From assembly GCA_003427395.1 (NCBI GenBank), contig BFEA01000462.1, forward strand, positions 345,613 through 383,021: a DNA stretch of 37,409 nucleotides. Reading direction: 5' to 3'. Positions 18,476-28,278 of this stretch are shown piece after piece. Both the position numbers and the translations under genes were made by a program. Below the pieces are notes generated by a model. That model was not told the origin of the DNA and searched no databases. It saw only the letters and a list, made by a program, of their open reading frames with translations. How positions within the stretch are numbered: position 1 is the stretch's first letter; each line of letters starts with the position of its first letter. The stretch comes from Chara braunii (Eukaryota > Streptophyta > Charophyceae > Charales > Characeae).

Positions 18476-18590
18476 TTTTTCATCATGTTTAAAAGCAAGA
18501 AGTCACATACCTCCCGGATGTCTGGGATCCAACTTGGCCCATTGCGTCTTTCTTTGCCACCCCACTTCTTACATCCTCCTCAAGTGGCTT

Positions 18591-18896
18591 TCAATAGGTG
18601 GTAGTATATCCACTTTCGCCACAATAGTAGCAAGTAAAACTCCTCTTAGGCCGCTCATCATATTTTCTTCTCTCCCTGCTTCCTCCATCACCATTCTTCC
18701 CATTCCTTTTGGTTCTGGACGAATCCCCCTTTTTACCATGATTTTCGTTGTCTTCATCATCGTCGTCATCTTCCTCACTTTCAACCTTTTTCTTTCCCCT
18801 GTCATCCACAGCATGCGTTGCAGGCCTTGCAGGCATAAAGTTAGTCATCACCTTTTGAAGAATATTTTCAGCAGTTAGATTGCTTCCTCTATTCAT
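18591..18896 (-). pseudogene. Gag nucleocapsid region with damaged zinc knuckle
   Basis: This is a 101-codon frame from ATG 18896. It has an acidic run (ESEEDDDDDEDNENHG), a basic run and then CYYCGESGYTTTY followed by a stop. A gag zinc knuckle is C-X2-C-X4-H-X4-C. Here the His position is Tyr and the last Cys position is a TGA codon, so the knuckle cannot bind zinc as it stands. The upstream capsid frame (to 18992) is out of phase, with further stops between 18992 and 18896. Confidence 0.75.
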
Positions 18897-18991
18897 TCCA
18901 TTCTCAGTCTCTCAATCCTTGGCCAGAGTGTTGATCTGATCCAGTGATCATTTCTTATGGGAGACAGTAGGTAGAGTTCTTATGATTGCAA

Positions 18992-19468
18992 CTATTTTAT
19001 CCCATCTGAGAGGATAGTGCTGAGCTTGATTGAGGACTGCTTGCCTTTGAAAGTGTCATATTTAGCTCTTCTGATGTTAAGTAAATCCTTAGTTGTAGTC
19101 GGAACTGAATCTTTCTCAAATTCCTTTTTCAGTCTCTCTTTGATTTCTTCCCAGATAGTAGCACCTTCCATTAATTCCTGAACTGCCAGTCTTGAGTCAG
19201 TATCACAATAAGATAAGAGGTGCTTAAGCCGTTGCTTATCTGTCCAGCCATAACTGAGTCGAAATAACTCATACTCGTCCAGAAAGTCATTAACCTGTGG
19301 TCCTCTGAAGCAGGGAATTCTCTCATCTGGTCTTTTTGCTCTTGCAATATCTGACCCCCCTTTCATTGTATCAACTCTCTCGACCAGTTCCCGTATAACC
19401 CCAACCAACGCCTCTTCATTGGTTCCTGCAGATGTACTTGGTCTTGCTCGCCCTGCCATCTTGACCAT
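18992..19468 (-). CDS. Gag capsid region of element A, 158 aa, truncated
   Basis: The ATG at 19468 starts a gag protein that would package element RNA. A short basic and Ser-rich N-terminus is followed by a helix (LVGVIRELVERVDTM). Then comes the retrotransposon capsid pattern CFRGPQVNDFLDEYELF..SYGW, LKHLLSYC, and LKKEFEKDS..TTKDLLNIRRAK. This is the usual Ty3/gypsy capsid text of about 150 residues. The frame ends early at 18992 and continues in another phase with stops, so it is broken. Upstream lie the leader modules. Confidence 0.8.
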   Translation of the reverse strand: MVKMAGRARPSTSAGTNEEALVGVIRELVERVDTMKGGSDIARAKRPDERIPCFRGPQVNDFLDEYELFRLSYGWTDKQRLKHLLSYCDTDSRLAVQELMEGATIWEEIKERLKKEFEKDSVPTTTKDLLNIRRAKYDTFKGKQSSIKLSTILSDGIK

Positions 19469-19529
19469 AGACTTTTCTCAAATATTTTTTCCTCTTTCTA
19501 TGACTCTTATCCTCTTTTTTTTCTGCCCT

Positions 19530-19799
19530 TCAACCTCTCACTCTTCTCGCAAGAGATACAGGCTCGTTCCTCTCTTCTCTTGTCTGCTCTACCCCCTGAG
19601 AGTTCTGTACATATAGGGTATAAGCAATAATTGATTGGGTAGTGATCATGGGCAGTGCAATCCTTCTCAGCCCTCCAATGTAATCTCTAATCAATTCTTT
19701 CTCATCATCCCTACTCAGTCTTCTGTCATACTTCTTTATAGTACCCCGGATCATAAAATATCGAGTCAGGTCTATTATCTCATAATCAAATTGCATCAT
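19530..19799 (-). CDS. Leader type II module ORF, 89 aa, unknown function
   Basis: The ATG at 19799 (or 19796) gives 89 codons. It shows a strand DYEIIDLTRYFMI, a helix SRDDEKELIRDYIGGLRR, then an aromatic strand SIIAYTLYVQNSQG. This is the same plan and spacing as the LTR ORFs at 4507-4256 (KIEYTYYLHDKNGR) and 5522-5361 (YIEYVVYFYGREGR). The tail carries SLARRVRG. A similar VSLARR text, from a short duplication, sits just upstream in another frame. It is the last module before gag (ATG 19468). No known family is recognised. Confidence 0.5.
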   Translation of the reverse strand: MMQFDYEIIDLTRYFMIRGTIKKYDRRLSRDDEKELIRDYIGGLRRIALPMITTQSIIAYTLYVQNSQGVEQTREERNEPVSLARRVRG

Positions 19800-20092
19800 T
19801 TATAGCCTGCTGTTGATCCTTCTTGCAAGAGAGACCCGTTCCAAAAAAGTGTGGTATGATACTCTCTCAGTAGTTCCCACTTTCACCACCTTTAACAGAT
19901 AGTTTATCTAAGTCTGGTTAGTGGTAATTCTCAAGGCAGAATCTCTCATGGGATCCAAGAAAGGCTGCAAAAACTCAAGCTTACCCATGGTAGAAAGATT
20001 TCTATCAGAGATCCGAAGAGTCCCTTCTATCTTGACTACCCTACCTTCTAACACAACTCCTAGTGTCAGCTGTTCAGTCAAACTGGATATTG

Positions 20093-20543
20093 CTAATCAT
20101 CATAAGCAACATCTGAAAGGTAGATCTGAGGTTGGACATAATCAGGGATCTCGAATCTGTGCTCAAAGGTACTCAGAAGTAGGGATTTTATCATCATAGT
20201 GGAGTCAGCAATGGCTTCCAGCAGAGGCATCCAATCTCTCCTGCCTCCAAATCCCTTAACAATTGAGGACTAAGGAAGCCTCTCAAATTGTCTTACTTCT
20301 TTCTCCCAGATTACTTTCCTCTTAAATTCGTACGTCCAGACTGTCAGTACTCAGGAATTTGAACACTGGTATGTGAAATATTATAGGCCCTCTCTCACAA
20401 GTCTCATACCTCAGGGTCACAAAAGGATTATCACACCCCATTACCTCATGGAGTTTACCCCTCACAGTAGTTATCCTGACTACTGAGAGTGTTCTTCTTC
20501 GGCCCTCTTCACTTTCCATGCAAACTTTATCATGGCATACCAA
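20093..20543 (-). pseudogene. Leader type I module, third copy, decayed
   Basis: The frame 20543-20322 carries LHEVMGCDNPFVTLRYETC, IIFHIPVFKFLSTDSLDVRI, the strand-then-DVR pattern of type I modules. After a one-base phase change the text continues in the frame 20338-20093 with one TAG (20272-20270). It reads YEFKRKVIWEKEVRQFERL and then RRDWMPLLEAIADS, which matches the NW..I end of the other type I modules. Two breaks make this copy a pseudogene. It follows the second module directly. Confidence 0.45.
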
Positions 20544-20961
20544 TTGTTTTTAGATAGATTGATACCAGGTAAGGGAGCGACTGGGAATCCATCAAAGACA
20601 GCAAATCGAGTCGACCCAGTGAAATATTTGTTCTCTCTCTCAAGTCTCTTTTTCTCTCTCAGTACTACCTCTTCAGCAATCCCCAGCATCTCTCATACTC
20701 TGCATCAACACTTCTTTCCTTTGGGACATAAATTCTTACGTCATACACATCCAGGTCTGTGAAATAGAATGTCAGTACATATAATCGTTCCTGCTCCCAT
20801 CCGCTCTCGTCCATCTCATACCATGGGAATGCCTCTCTTCTACTTAGAGTATTCAGCGACCTTAAGAGACCTTCAATCTTCTCTTGACTTGGACCCGAAC
20901 CTCTGCCAAAATTTGACCTTCTTTGTCTGATTAGTTCTGCTGAAACCTCTTCAGCTCTCAT
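20480..20961 (-). pseudogene. Leader type I module, second copy, one frameshift
   Basis: The ATG at 20961 overlaps the end of the first module by 11 bases. It reads RAEEVSAELIRQRR, then AFPWYEMDESGWEQ, RLYVLTFYFTDLDVYDVRIY, KERSVDAEYERCWG. Near 20670 the phase changes and the frame 20689-20480 continues EEVVLREKKRLERENKYF, FDGFPVAPLPG and SKNNWYAMIKFAWK. The homologous gene in element B (34264-34610) has the same order of motifs and is also out of phase at the equivalent point after the Y.RCW-like text. No known domain is recognised. Confidence 0.55.
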
Positions 20962-21364
20962 GACCACTGTTTATTTTCTCTCTTGTCAATACCATGTTGA
21001 TTATCGGTAGCCAGTTAGTCCCATCACAATAGCTGTCAGGTATAGGAGGGATTGAAACAGTCTTATATGTTACTGGCATTATACCCCATTCCACTTTCTT
21101 CTTTTGCTTGATAAAGTCTATCTTTTCATCATAAATAAATTGGATCACGTTCTCCCATAACCAATTAAAATTCTCACCATCATTGCTGCCTCCTTCCTTG
21201 ACACAGGGGCGGATATCATAGCTATCTCCCTCCAAGAAATGAGTCAGCACTACGCAGATGGTTGTGCCACAAGAATGATAGCCCCAACAAGCCTCATACC
21301 TGTAAGGAAATATCCCTGTTGTCGTAAATTTAGACAAATCTTTCATAACACCGTCGACCAGCAT
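20951..21364 (-). CDS. Leader type I module protein, first copy, 137 aa, unknown function
   Basis: The ATG at 21364 gives 137 intact codons. It is the first ORF after the primer-binding site, about 320 bases inside. Motifs in order are FPYRYEACWGYHS, TTICVVLTHFLEGDSYDIRP, the helix WLWENVIQFIYDEKIDF, KTVSIPPIPDSYCDGTNW and LPIINMVLTR. The gene in element B at 33788-34267 shares YLDGSNWEPIINMVL and TDEYDI at the same spacing. The LTR ORF 4021-3359 shares HDLRPY and PPIP. No signal peptide or transmembrane helix is visible. It overlaps the next module by 11 bases, which suggests either coupled translation or joining by splicing. Confidence 0.6.
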   Translation of the reverse strand: MLVDGVMKDLSKFTTTGIFPYRYEACWGYHSCGTTICVVLTHFLEGDSYDIRPCVKEGGSNDGENFNWLWENVIQFIYDEKIDFIKQKKKVEWGIMPVTYKTVSIPPIPDSYCDGTNWLPIINMVLTREKINSGHES

Positions 21365-21681
21365 TTGTCTTGATCCGTCTCACTCTCTTCCTTTCAATTC
21401 CCTTCAGTCTATTGAGAGATAATTGGGCATACCTGGTGTCAAGCTCGACTCTCTCCAGTCAATAATATCAATCTCCTTTTTTTTCCGATCCAGTGTGGTA
21501 CCTCACACAAGGAAGAAATAAACCACAGTTAGCAATCGTGATTCTCAAGAAAATCGGAACTTGAATGAAAATAATAAAATTAATCATGAAGCTCACAGAA
21601 ATGTCAACAGTTCTCATGTCCTAATCAGGGCTCAAAGAAGATGATGACCCAGGTTCGTTCTGGACACGAAAATCTTTTATG

Positions 21682-21699
21682 TCCCCGGCAACGACGCCA
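21682..21699 (-). other. Primer-binding site of element A
   Basis: On the minus strand TGGCGTCGTTGCCGGGGA lies four bases (AAAA) after the LTR end GACA. It begins TGG, as expected for pairing with a tRNA CCA end. It differs by one base from TGGCGCCGTTGCCGGGGA, the tRNA-Asp-type site I know from some plant Ty3/gypsy elements. Element B has the same site with a different single change. Confidence 0.85.
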
Positions 21700-22214
21700 T
21701 TTTTGTCGCACTTTTTCCCAGTCTGGCCTCTCGGGACGACCGGAAAGCCAACATGCTGTCACGCAGGATTTTGTATGTGATTGCAATAAATAAAATAAAT
21801 AAAATAATGCAAATCCCTTCCTGTTGTGTGCGTCCGACTTCGAGCGAGACCCTTCAATTGCGATCTTCACCAGTCCCCGGTCTTAGGAATCTTTTATTTT
21901 GATTCGGAACAGCGGATAATTAATACAAACAATAATCATAAAATTATGGGGTGCTATGCATGGATCAATTACGTCAATCTGATTTTGAGAACTGTGACAA
22001 AACGTCCACAATGACAATCATCAACCAATAATAATGCAGAAAACAAGACTGACTGATTCTAACAAAACAGAGACAGTCGAGTAAGGGAATAATGAAAACT
22101 CATAATAATCTAAGAAAGTACATGCGAATGAGCATGGTCAACACATCTCAAAAGTCCTCACTCATCCCCCTTGTCAGTCTTTCTCAAACTCTTTTCACTG
22201 ATCTTTTCTGGAGT

Positions 22215-22846
22215 CGTGACTCACGCCCACGTACAATCTGTGACTGAGGCTTCGTAACAAAGAGTCACCTATAACCAGTGCGCTCTGAGCATGACCATCC
22301 AAGGCACATGACACGGTAGTTAACCATGGAGCAGAACTCCTCCCACAATGTAGGCAGCCCGTCCACTTAAAAGACTCCTCGTCTGAGGTAGGGATACTAA
22401 GTGGGCATAGTCAACGCCTCAATGTCGATCACCGCCGGAGAGATGTACCTTTTTGTCAATCCAATCACATCCAGTCAACCCGTGCCATCTGTGAGAAAAA
22501 AAGGGACTTGAGGCCTAGGATAATCAGTATAGAGCATAAGCCCGTAGCCACGGATCAGCGTAGTGTCACTCTCATCGAGCTCTCTCTCTCTCTGCTCAAG
22601 GTATTCAGTGGCTGAGACCCAGACTGGATCAAAAAGCTCATGAGTCTCCTTGCCTTTCTTCAGGTAAGGCCTCAGATCGTGGATAGTGCCATCAACAAAA
22701 CTGGTCTGGACAATGAAGATTGACAGATCTCCCTGTCTGAAACCAATAGCACTAACATACCGATAATGGAATGCCTCTTTGCATGAGATCCGATTGAGGC
22801 TGGCCAGTACTGACTCACTGACCGGAGAAGACTGAATTGTGCTCAT
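22215..22846 (-). pseudogene. Broken copy of the 220-aa type I ORF in the 5' LTR
   Basis: The ATG at 22846 is kept and the first 110 codons are nearly identical to 4021-3692. A TGA near 22477-22475 then replaces the Trp of the D.TSW motif. Downstream the frame has further stops where the other copy has sense codons, including another Trp position in the YRWLFVT stretch. Several changes are TGG to TGA on the coding strand, a G-to-A pattern. Confidence 0.75.
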
Positions 22847-23056
22847 GAGTACTCTTGCCCATATAAACTGATCAGACTATCCCGAAAAACTGACTGCCAA
22901 ACTAACCGCAGGAAACCGATTGCTGAAAACTGATTGCTGAAATTGATTGCTGAAAAACTGATTGCTGAAAAAAAGTTAAAAAAACTGATTGCTGAAAAAC
23001 TGATTGTTGAATGTCCGGATAAAGAGAGCAACACCTATTCGGAGGCGAAATGCTCA

Positions 23057-23289
23057 CTAATGGCTGCCAACAGTCCTACTCGCTTGCTCAATAGTACCCA
23101 CAGAAGTTATGGTGGCACATAGTCTGCCATTCTTGTCGTGCAGGTAGTACGTGTACTCTATTTTTGTGTGATTTCTCACAAGGGCCAGTGCTTGTTCCAT
23201 CATCATAGTAGTTTGCTGATTGTACTCATCAACCCCACTCTCCCTCCAGGTGTCTGCAGTACTNTGATACANCGAGCATGAGACTCTAA
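23057..23289 (-). CDS. 5' LTR copy of the 83-aa type II ORF, cut by the assembly gap
   Basis: The sequence matches 4256-4488 with a few changes near the C-terminus (QASRTVGSH in place of EARRTAGSH). The strand KIEYTYYLHDKNGR is unchanged. Its start lies in the N run at 23290-23777, so completeness cannot be judged. Confidence 0.5.
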
Positions 23290-23777
23290 NNNNNNNNNNN
23301 NNNNNNNNNNNNNNNNNNNNNNNNNNNNNNNNNNNNNNNNNNNNNNNNNNNNNNNNNNNNNNNNNNNNNNNNNNNNNNNNNNNNNNNNNNNNNNNNNNNN
23401 NNNNNNNNNNNNNNNNNNNNNNNNNNNNNNNNNNNNNNNNNNNNNNNNNNNNNNNNNNNNNNNNNNNNNNNNNNNNNNNNNNNNNNNNNNNNNNNNNNNN
23501 NNNNNNNNNNNNNNNNNNNNNNNNNNNNNNNNNNNNNNNNNNNNNNNNNNNNNNNNNNNNNNNNNNNNNNNNNNNNNNNNNNNNNNNNNNNNNNNNNNNN
23601 NNNNNNNNNNNNNNNNNNNNNNNNNNNNNNNNNNNNNNNNNNNNNNNNNNNNNNNNNNNNNNNNNNNNNNNNNNNNNNNNNNNNNNNNNNNNNNNNNNNN
23701 NNNNNNNNNNNNNNNNNNNNNNNNNNNNNNNNNNNNNNNNNNNNNNNNNNNNNNNNNNNNNNNNNTNANTNNCNNNN
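23290..23777. other. Assembly gap (N run)
   Basis: 488 positions are N or nearly so, with three or four stray bases near the right edge. Frames read through it are meaningless. By homology it should contain the counterpart of about 4490-4978 of the other LTR. Confidence 0.99.
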
Positions 23778-23835
23778 CTGAGCATCGCCCTAAATACTTG
23801 TTCTGAGCGTAGTCCCGAGTATCATCTCGAGGAAC

Positions 23836-24076
23836 GCACTGAGTACAGTTTCAAATACAGTTTGAGTATTGTCCCTAGTACAAATTTGAGTACCGCTCCG
23901 AGTACGATTCAAAGTACAGTTCCAAGTAGGGTTCCGAGTACAGTTCCAAGTACGATTCAGAGTACAGTTCCGCGTGCAACTCTGAGTACAGTTCTGAATA
24001 CAATTCAGAGCACAATCCTAAGTGTAACTCAGGGTACAGTTCTNAGCACAGTTCCAAGTACCATCTGAGCATTGGA
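23836..24076. repeat. 15-bp tandem repeat, 5' LTR copy
   Basis: Identical to 5035-5275, including the ambiguous base in GTTCTNAGC. For such a repeat type, identity over the whole tract points to collapsed reads or very recent conversion. Confidence 0.75.
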
Positions 24077-24161
24077 AACTGTTCCGAGCGCAGTCGTGAG
24101 CTTTAACGCAACTCTGAGCGTTGAAACCTCTCTGGACACTGTGCCAACCGCGCGGCCTAGC

Positions 24162-24323
24162 TCACGAGAACTTCGCTTTGGCCTTTTCCACAGTCTCTAG
24201 CGACGAGCCGATGCTGTGTACCCTGCCTTCCCTCCCATAGAAGTAGACCACATATTCGATATACCTCTCACTCTTCACCCTTTGGACANCGTACTCACGT
24301 TGAATTTTTCTATTAAATTCCAT
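24162..24323 (-). CDS. 5' LTR copy of the 53-aa type II ORF
   Basis: The counterpart of 5361-5522, offset by 18801. ATG at 24323 and TGA at 24164-24162, with the strand YIEYVVYFYGREGR and helix ETVEKAKA. The ambiguous base (24289) falls at the same codon as in the other LTR. The frame is open upstream to a TGA near 24435, where the other copy has TAA. Confidence 0.45.
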   Translation of the reverse strand: MEFNRKIQREYXVQRVKSERYIEYVVYFYGREGRVHSIGSSLETVEKAKAKFS

Positions 24324-25877
24324 ATCTAGGCAGGCTCCTACCTCCCACCCCTCTTGCTTTTCTCTAATTAGAGTATTCTTTACTACTAAGATCTCGTCAC
24401 CCTTCTTGTCCTCCTCTCTCTTACACTCAGATCATGTAGCAGTATGCCTTGATCATCACCCTCAAGCACAAGGTAATCTGGGCGCCAACAGGACGACGTT
24501 TGATAGCTGTCTGGCCACTGTTTGCTCACTGTGTGAATTGTTGTCTCTGATTACTACTCCTCGCTGTTGTCTCCAAGCACTGTTACCAGTGAAGCCGTGT
24601 TCGAGCGCTGGGTCAGAGTACCACTCTCAACAGTTTCTGAATATCTGAGTTAAATTCCGGTTGTCCGAGTTTGAGTCCAAATAATCCGGGTCCGAGTTCC
24701 AAGTTCTATTGTCTGAGTGTCAGGACGCAACGATAACTCTCCGTTAATTTTCGTGGTCCGTGACAACAGAACACACTCAAGAACCTGATTGATTATGCTT
24801 GCGCCCGCTTTGGCCTGGTGGTGTCTATTTTGGGTTTGCTTAACTCTGGTCTGAGTCAAGTATGTCTGATTGTAGTCTGAGTTCACCCAAATTGGTTATC
24901 ATAACTTAGACCGGGTTCGCATAATTAAGTCCTCAAAACTGAGTTTATATCTGTAGGGCCCGGTTTAAGGGACTCGTCGCGCCGGACAACCTCTCTAAAC
25001 AGAGTGCGTTTATACTCAGCTCACCTACCAGTCGCGTACGACACAACCAAGAACAGACTACTGAGTCACAATGTGTGACTCGCTCACGCACTATTCACGA
25101 CGATGCAGCANAACCGATTAGGAATTATGCAGCTCCTTCCCCTTCCACTAAACTGGGTCCTTTGCACGATAACCACAATTCTTGTTTTGTTAGTGCCCCA
25201 GAAGAAATACTAGATGTGGCCTTCACTGGGTTAGCNACTGTGCACTCTTGANGCCAAGTACAACTTGCCAGTAACTAAATGTACCTAATAATGATCTGGT
25301 TGTTTGCATAGACCGAGTAGTTCAGACTCCGTAACTCAGAACCCAAGCCACCAGGTGGTCTGTCTGGACCCCCCCCTTTTCGCACCACAGCGATCAGTTC
25401 ACTAGGCACGTATTGCAGTCTGACAAAACAGATGCATAAACGTGGAACTCACCGACTCTGTTTTTGTGGTAATTCCCCTCTCCCTTAATTAGTTGCCACT
25501 GGCTAAATCGACAGGATAATAGTTAGTCAATCACCGTCAAGTAAAAACTTGGCAAGAATATAGTGGATTTTTCTCAGCGCTGACTTTCTTTTTCCCATTT
25601 ACTCAGAGAAGGGTAAGACCTTGAAAGCACGGCCTGAGATTCATTCTCGCATTTCCATCAACAGAATAAGCCCATCCGGCGAGCTTGGAGATATACCTGT
25701 ATTGTTCAATCAAAAGTCTGCCAGTGGTCACCAGGCCAACAAGTACATTCAATCGAACATTCGTCTGCATACACACGTACGGGTGGGAACTTGTAGGCTT
25801 ATGCAGTCACACGCTCAACTTTTTTCTCAGAGCTCGAGTGAGTTAGTATCACTGTTGGTGGCCATTCAATAGGGTGT

Positions 25878-26120
25878 GCACATGCAGGTCTACGACCCAC
25901 ACTCCCATGCACTCTCGCAAGTATCTGATGCAATCACAAGATGCGGTCACATGGTACAATCAAGCGGTGCAACCACCCGAAGTAGTCGAGCGATGCAATC
26001 TCATGATACAGTTGNGCANTGCGATCACTCGATGCAACCACGTNATGCAGTCATACAATACAATCACGCAGTGCAGTCACACAAAACCATCACTCGGTGC
26101 CGTCAAACAGTGTAGTCACG
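25878..26120. repeat. GATGCAGTCAC-type tandem repeat, 5' LTR copy
   Basis: The same array as 7078-7320, with N bases at the same relative positions in GTTGNGCANTGCG and ACGTNATGC. Two further N bases of the other copy are resolved here (CACACTCCCATGCA). Confidence 0.7.
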
Positions 26121-27616
26121 TAGCCCGTTTGCACACGAGTACAAAAGTTGTTCGATTCTTTAACTTCGGCATGTGGCCGGTTAAACCCCTCAACGCAGAG
26201 AAGTACGACCAATAGACAGCGCCAACGCAAAAATTACCCAACCACTTCCATCTTGCTAATTCCCTTAGAATAATAGCCCGTACATTAGATTCTTTTCACG
26301 GCAAGCACATTTTCAATTATTGTTGTGGATCGGGGCTTTTCTCCCTTGTTTACCCAATCACGCAATCTGCCGTGTGATAGACCCTTGTTATGATAAGACA
26401 TAACCGGCTAAACAATGACCAATCATCTTAGTTTACCAAAATAAAAGTCAGAACAAGAACCGAAAATTAATAAAGCTAAAAGGAGTATTCTCATAACGGT
26501 CACTGTCTTATGTGAGAATTTCGACCAGAGCAACCATGATGATGCACGCCAGCAGTCTCTGGCAGACACAAGTTCAGGATGACTCAGAGGCAGCGTGACA
26601 GGTGGTGAACTGAGTTGTCTTCAAGAAAATCAGGGCTCCCTCATCGCACAGGAACGCAGAGGCGCTGTTGAAGTCATCAGCGATACTTCCACTCACGCGT
26701 CCCGTTCACATACACCATGTAAGAAGTTTAGGTGTTTGATGTTGAGCGACCTCTTTTAGTCAGTGAGCGACGGGATCAAGCGGCTAAGCAACAGTCTCGG
26801 CACTCATCGGAGCTTCTTGGAAATTTCCCATGATAATCGCCTCGGAAAACGTTTCCCCGAGAGTTATCTTGACCGCGCGCAGAAATGGCAGAACACGCTG
26901 AGCCCTGTAGCCCAAGAGGCGATCTACGTTGACCTCTCAATCACCTCTCACGACCCTACAGTCTGTCTCACGCCACTTACACTCGTACACCGCTAGTTAC
27001 GGTCACTTCTCAGGCTCGTCANATANTGAAGTTCAGTTGACNTCATCATCCTCCACCTACTCACGCGTTTCAGCTCTCGCCTCTTCTCTTCTTTCCCACT
27101 GACCTCTCTCCGTCCTATCAGACTGCCACGCGTGCATCGAGCACGCTGTCCGCTCTCATCCACACATCTCTAGTTGACCACCCTCTTGCTCTTCCCAGGG
27201 CGCGCCACTTGTCAGACAAGTCCCCCAAGCATGTCCCCGTCCTGCTGTATTTGACTTCGTTTCGAGATTCGTCCTGTTCCCCCTCACCGACGAGCGCAGC
27301 AGGCTCACTCTCCGTTCTCGNGCATTACCCNCTAGCTTTGACGTCAACNGNTTCTCTCCCTCTCACTCACACTTTTGTTGTGCCTCGCATACGCTTGCCC
27401 TTGCCCCGTAGCTCGTACCCCGCTTTTGAATGACCAACATCCTCTCGTACCGCTGCCTTACACACGTCCTTTCCCCTTGTTCTGCTGTCTTTTTGTTCCG
27501 CGGCCTATGGGCATGAGTTGTCGAGAGCTGGCCTCAGGTCCCTTTTCCACCGGCTCCGCGGCTCGATGGTGCTTTTGGATCTCCTCGGGTCTGTTCCAGG
27601 ACCTGAGGTCCGTTTC

Positions 27617-28250
27617 TCAGTCCGCCTCGCTCATTTCACTCTCCCCGCCTGAGTCTCTCTCGTTGTGCTGTTCCTCCCTTGTCTCTGTCCCAGTGGATGA
27701 CTCGGTCTCATGATAAATGACCGTCACCCTCAAGCCCACGGTCACCCCATCTCGTCTGCATCTCCGTTCCGCCTTGTCACGCGCTTCGGAAATGGCAGCC
27801 TGCAGCCTCTGGTCAGCTCGCATCTCCTCCTCTCTCCCCCCTTCAATGCAGACTTTCAGCCGGACTACCTCTCCCCCATCATAGTTCAGGGCCGTCGTAA
27901 TCTGAGGGCCTTCCCCCGACACTGGAACCCAGCGCACTGTATGCCGCCAACACCCCGATTTATCAAAAGTGTACACTTCCGGAACTATTATGTTCTTTTT
28001 TGCAGCTTGTCTAGTTACATTGAATATCTTGAGATTCTCTTTGTCGTAAAAAAAGGTGTAAACGAATGAAAGCGTAGTGCCATTGCCACTCAGGATAGCC
28101 GAGAACTTATTCTCCAGGCGTTCGCAGAGAGAGAGCCGCTTACAGGCCCCAAAGATCCGCCCTCTCTCTTGTCTCAGGCCCGCAGCGCTAGTGCAGAGGA
28201 AACACCCTGCGACAGAAAGTACTCTGCAACTAGTGTGCGTACAGCTAAAC
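27617..28250 (-). CDS. 5' LTR type II module ORF, longer copy, no ATG seen
   Basis: The frame is open from about 28250 to TGA/TAG at 27617. It contains two module-like parts. The first is LSFVYTFFYDKENLKIFNV (from about 28072), matching the aromatic strand plus turn of the other type II modules. It is absent from the other LTR because of a 107-bp difference. The second is VVRLKVCIEGGREEE, a helix DQRLQAAISEARDKAERR and GLRVTVIYHETE. A hydrophilic tail follows. No ATG exists in this frame, so it would need splicing or a non-AUG start. A TTTAG near 28250 could be a splice acceptor. This is the most upstream module of the array. Confidence 0.4.
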
Positions 28251-28271
28251 TCTCCTCCCCCTTTTCTTTTT

Positions 28272-28278
28272 TTTTATA
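28272..28278 (-). promoter_or_regulatory. TATA box candidate of element A 5' LTR
   Basis: Minus-strand GGCCTATAAAAAAAA, equivalent to the site at 9354-9360. It lies just upstream of the first module frame and about 6.6 kb before the LTR end. This LTR would drive element transcription toward gag. Candidate only. Confidence 0.35.

Noticed and set aside
23057-23785. A 242-codon minus-strand frame
   Set aside because: Most of it is the assembly gap read as X; only the last 78 codons are sequence.
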